A stretch of DNA of 8,361 nt, from positions 1-8,361 of the forward strand of contig JAJYAB010000068.1 of NCBI GenBank assembly GCA_021779775.1, in the 5' to 3' direction. Below the pieces are notes generated by a model, which was given only the letters and a program-made list of their open reading frames with translations, had not been told where the DNA came from and made no database searches. Positions 7,843 to 8,361 of the stretch are shown here, piece after piece (position 1 is the first letter of the stretch; every line of letters starts with the position of its first letter). This stretch comes from Actinomycetes bacterium (GTDB lineage Bacteria; Actinomycetota; Acidimicrobiia; Acidimicrobiales; UBA8190). The translations under genes and the position numbers were made by a program.

Positions 7843-8064
7843 GTGGGAACGCCGTTTGCTAATGGAACCGTTAGGATTGTAGGTACCAACGGGTCACTGC
7901 TTCGCGTGGTGAACATTGAAGAACGTCGAACGTATGACGTGCAGATTGCTCCGGGGACGTACGTGCTCGAGGGTATGGTGACGGGCGAGCCCCGCAATCC
8001 AGTTCGAGCATCTGTGGCCGCTAATCGAACTGCTCAGGTCAAGATTCAGTGTCGTGGGAAATAG
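7843..8064 (+). CDS. Short beta-rich ORF, carboxypeptidase-regulatory-like, probably 5'-truncated
   Basis: From GTG 7843 the protein is 73 residues, and AAGGAG at 7826-7831 could serve as a ribosome binding site 11 bases away. The pattern GTPFANGTVRIVGTNG, then a strand, APGTYVLEG (pGtY turn), and VRASVAANRTAQVKIQC resembles the carboxypeptidase-regulatory or transthyretin-like beta sandwich often found in exported actinobacterial proteins. The same frame stays open upstream to 7729, and codons from about 7801 (NGTLAIQLEGAGQS) read like the natural beginning of this domain. However, no ATG, GTG or TTG precedes them and there is no signal peptide. The simplest view is a gene whose signal-peptide end was lost. 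A small intracellular protein from 7843 is the alternative. Confidence 0.5.
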   Translation: MGTPFANGTVRIVGTNGSLLRVVNIEERRTYDVQIAPGTYVLEGMVTGEPRNPVRASVAANRTAQVKIQCRGK

Positions 8065-8306
8065 CGATCTCTGGCCTTCGCCACGGAAACCGGCCAGCCT
8101 TGTTTGGGCTCGACGAATTTGTTCATTGCATCGAGGACGTACTGGCGATTGGAGGGTGTCCAGTAGAGTTGTCCCCAGAGTCACAGTTCACTGCATTTGT
8201 CCGCGATGATGATGTTCTGATGGCGAGGATTGTTGAGCGTTTTGACGCTATGGTTGGCCATGAGGGTCGACCCCAATACCTTCAACGTAAGGTTGCAGGG
8301 GTGTAG
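8049..8306 (+). CDS. Doubtful short ORF, 85 residues
   Basis: This frame opens with GTG at 8049 inside the last codons of the preceding ORF (16-base overlap) and ends with TAG at 8304. The translation (LFGLDEFVHCIEDVLAIGGC, later DDDVLMARIVERFDAMVGHE) has plausible amphipathic helices and no low-complexity bias. I recognise no family, and there is no clear ribosome binding site. The long overlap could mean translational coupling, but the ORF may equally be a remnant or chance. The frame remains open after the stop to the window edge. Confidence 0.35.
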   Translation: MSWEIAISGLRHGNRPALFGLDEFVHCIEDVLAIGGCPVELSPESQFTAFVRDDDVLMARIVERFDAMVGHEGRPQYLQRKVAGV

Positions 8307-8361
8307 TTTGGTTGGATGGGCCGTGCAGGACAGCAGGTGGTGCGCGACGAGGGCGGTCTTG

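Noticed and set aside
8316..8361. Start of another gene running off the right edge (MGRAGQQVVRDEGGL)
   Set aside because: GC content rises and the frame is open, but only 15 codons are visible, with no ribosome binding site. It is also in the same frame as the doubtful 8049 ORF after its TAG, so it could be a continuation of a broken gene. It is too short to call.

Overview
The window looks like chromosome of a high-GC Gram-positive bacterium, most likely an actinobacterium. The coding sequence up to about 5330 is very GC-rich with strong G/C third positions, and GTG starts and apparently leaderless promoters occur. The exact taxon cannot be fixed from the sequence; Acidimicrobiia would fit but is not proven.

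Layout. (1) 1-3043: the 3' end of gltB, then gltD 17 bases later. Together they encode the large and small subunits of NADPH-dependent glutamate synthase (GOGAT), which makes glutamate from glutamine and 2-oxoglutarate. GltD carries an unusual Pro/Gly-rich insertion encoded by a duplicated GC palindrome. (2) 3044-3174: a short gap with a G-rich 13-base tandem repeat and a possible leaderless promoter. (3) 3175-3981: an unrecognised 268-residue protein. (4) 3982-4236: an intergenic region with three perfect 17-base near-palindromic repeats, a diverged fourth palindrome and a second repeat family. (5) 4237-5328: a divergent but apparently intact isocitrate/isopropylmalate dehydrogenase-family enzyme with the metal-binding and nucleotide-binding signatures present.

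(6) 5364-6223: remains of an ISAzo13-type transposase on the minus strand, with an in-frame stop, a frameshift and no C-terminal half. A possible second remnant with a helix-turn-helix-like reading lies at its broken end. The outer side ends at a run of 12 C.

(7) 6224-8306: base composition falls sharply to roughly half G+C. This segment has a near-consensus promoter that appears to start transcription on the ATG of a secreted protein (6278-7009). It is followed by a membrane-anchored or secreted protein (7055-7789), a short beta-rich ORF resembling a carboxypeptidase-regulatory-like domain without its signal peptide (7843-8064), and a short doubtful ORF (8049-8306). The first two genes sit close together on one strand and probably form a small exported-protein operon. 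Composition, the adjacent IS wreck and the truncated ORF suggest a transferred, partly decayed accessory segment. GC content rises again at the right edge, where another gene may begin.

No tRNA, rRNA or CRISPR array was seen.
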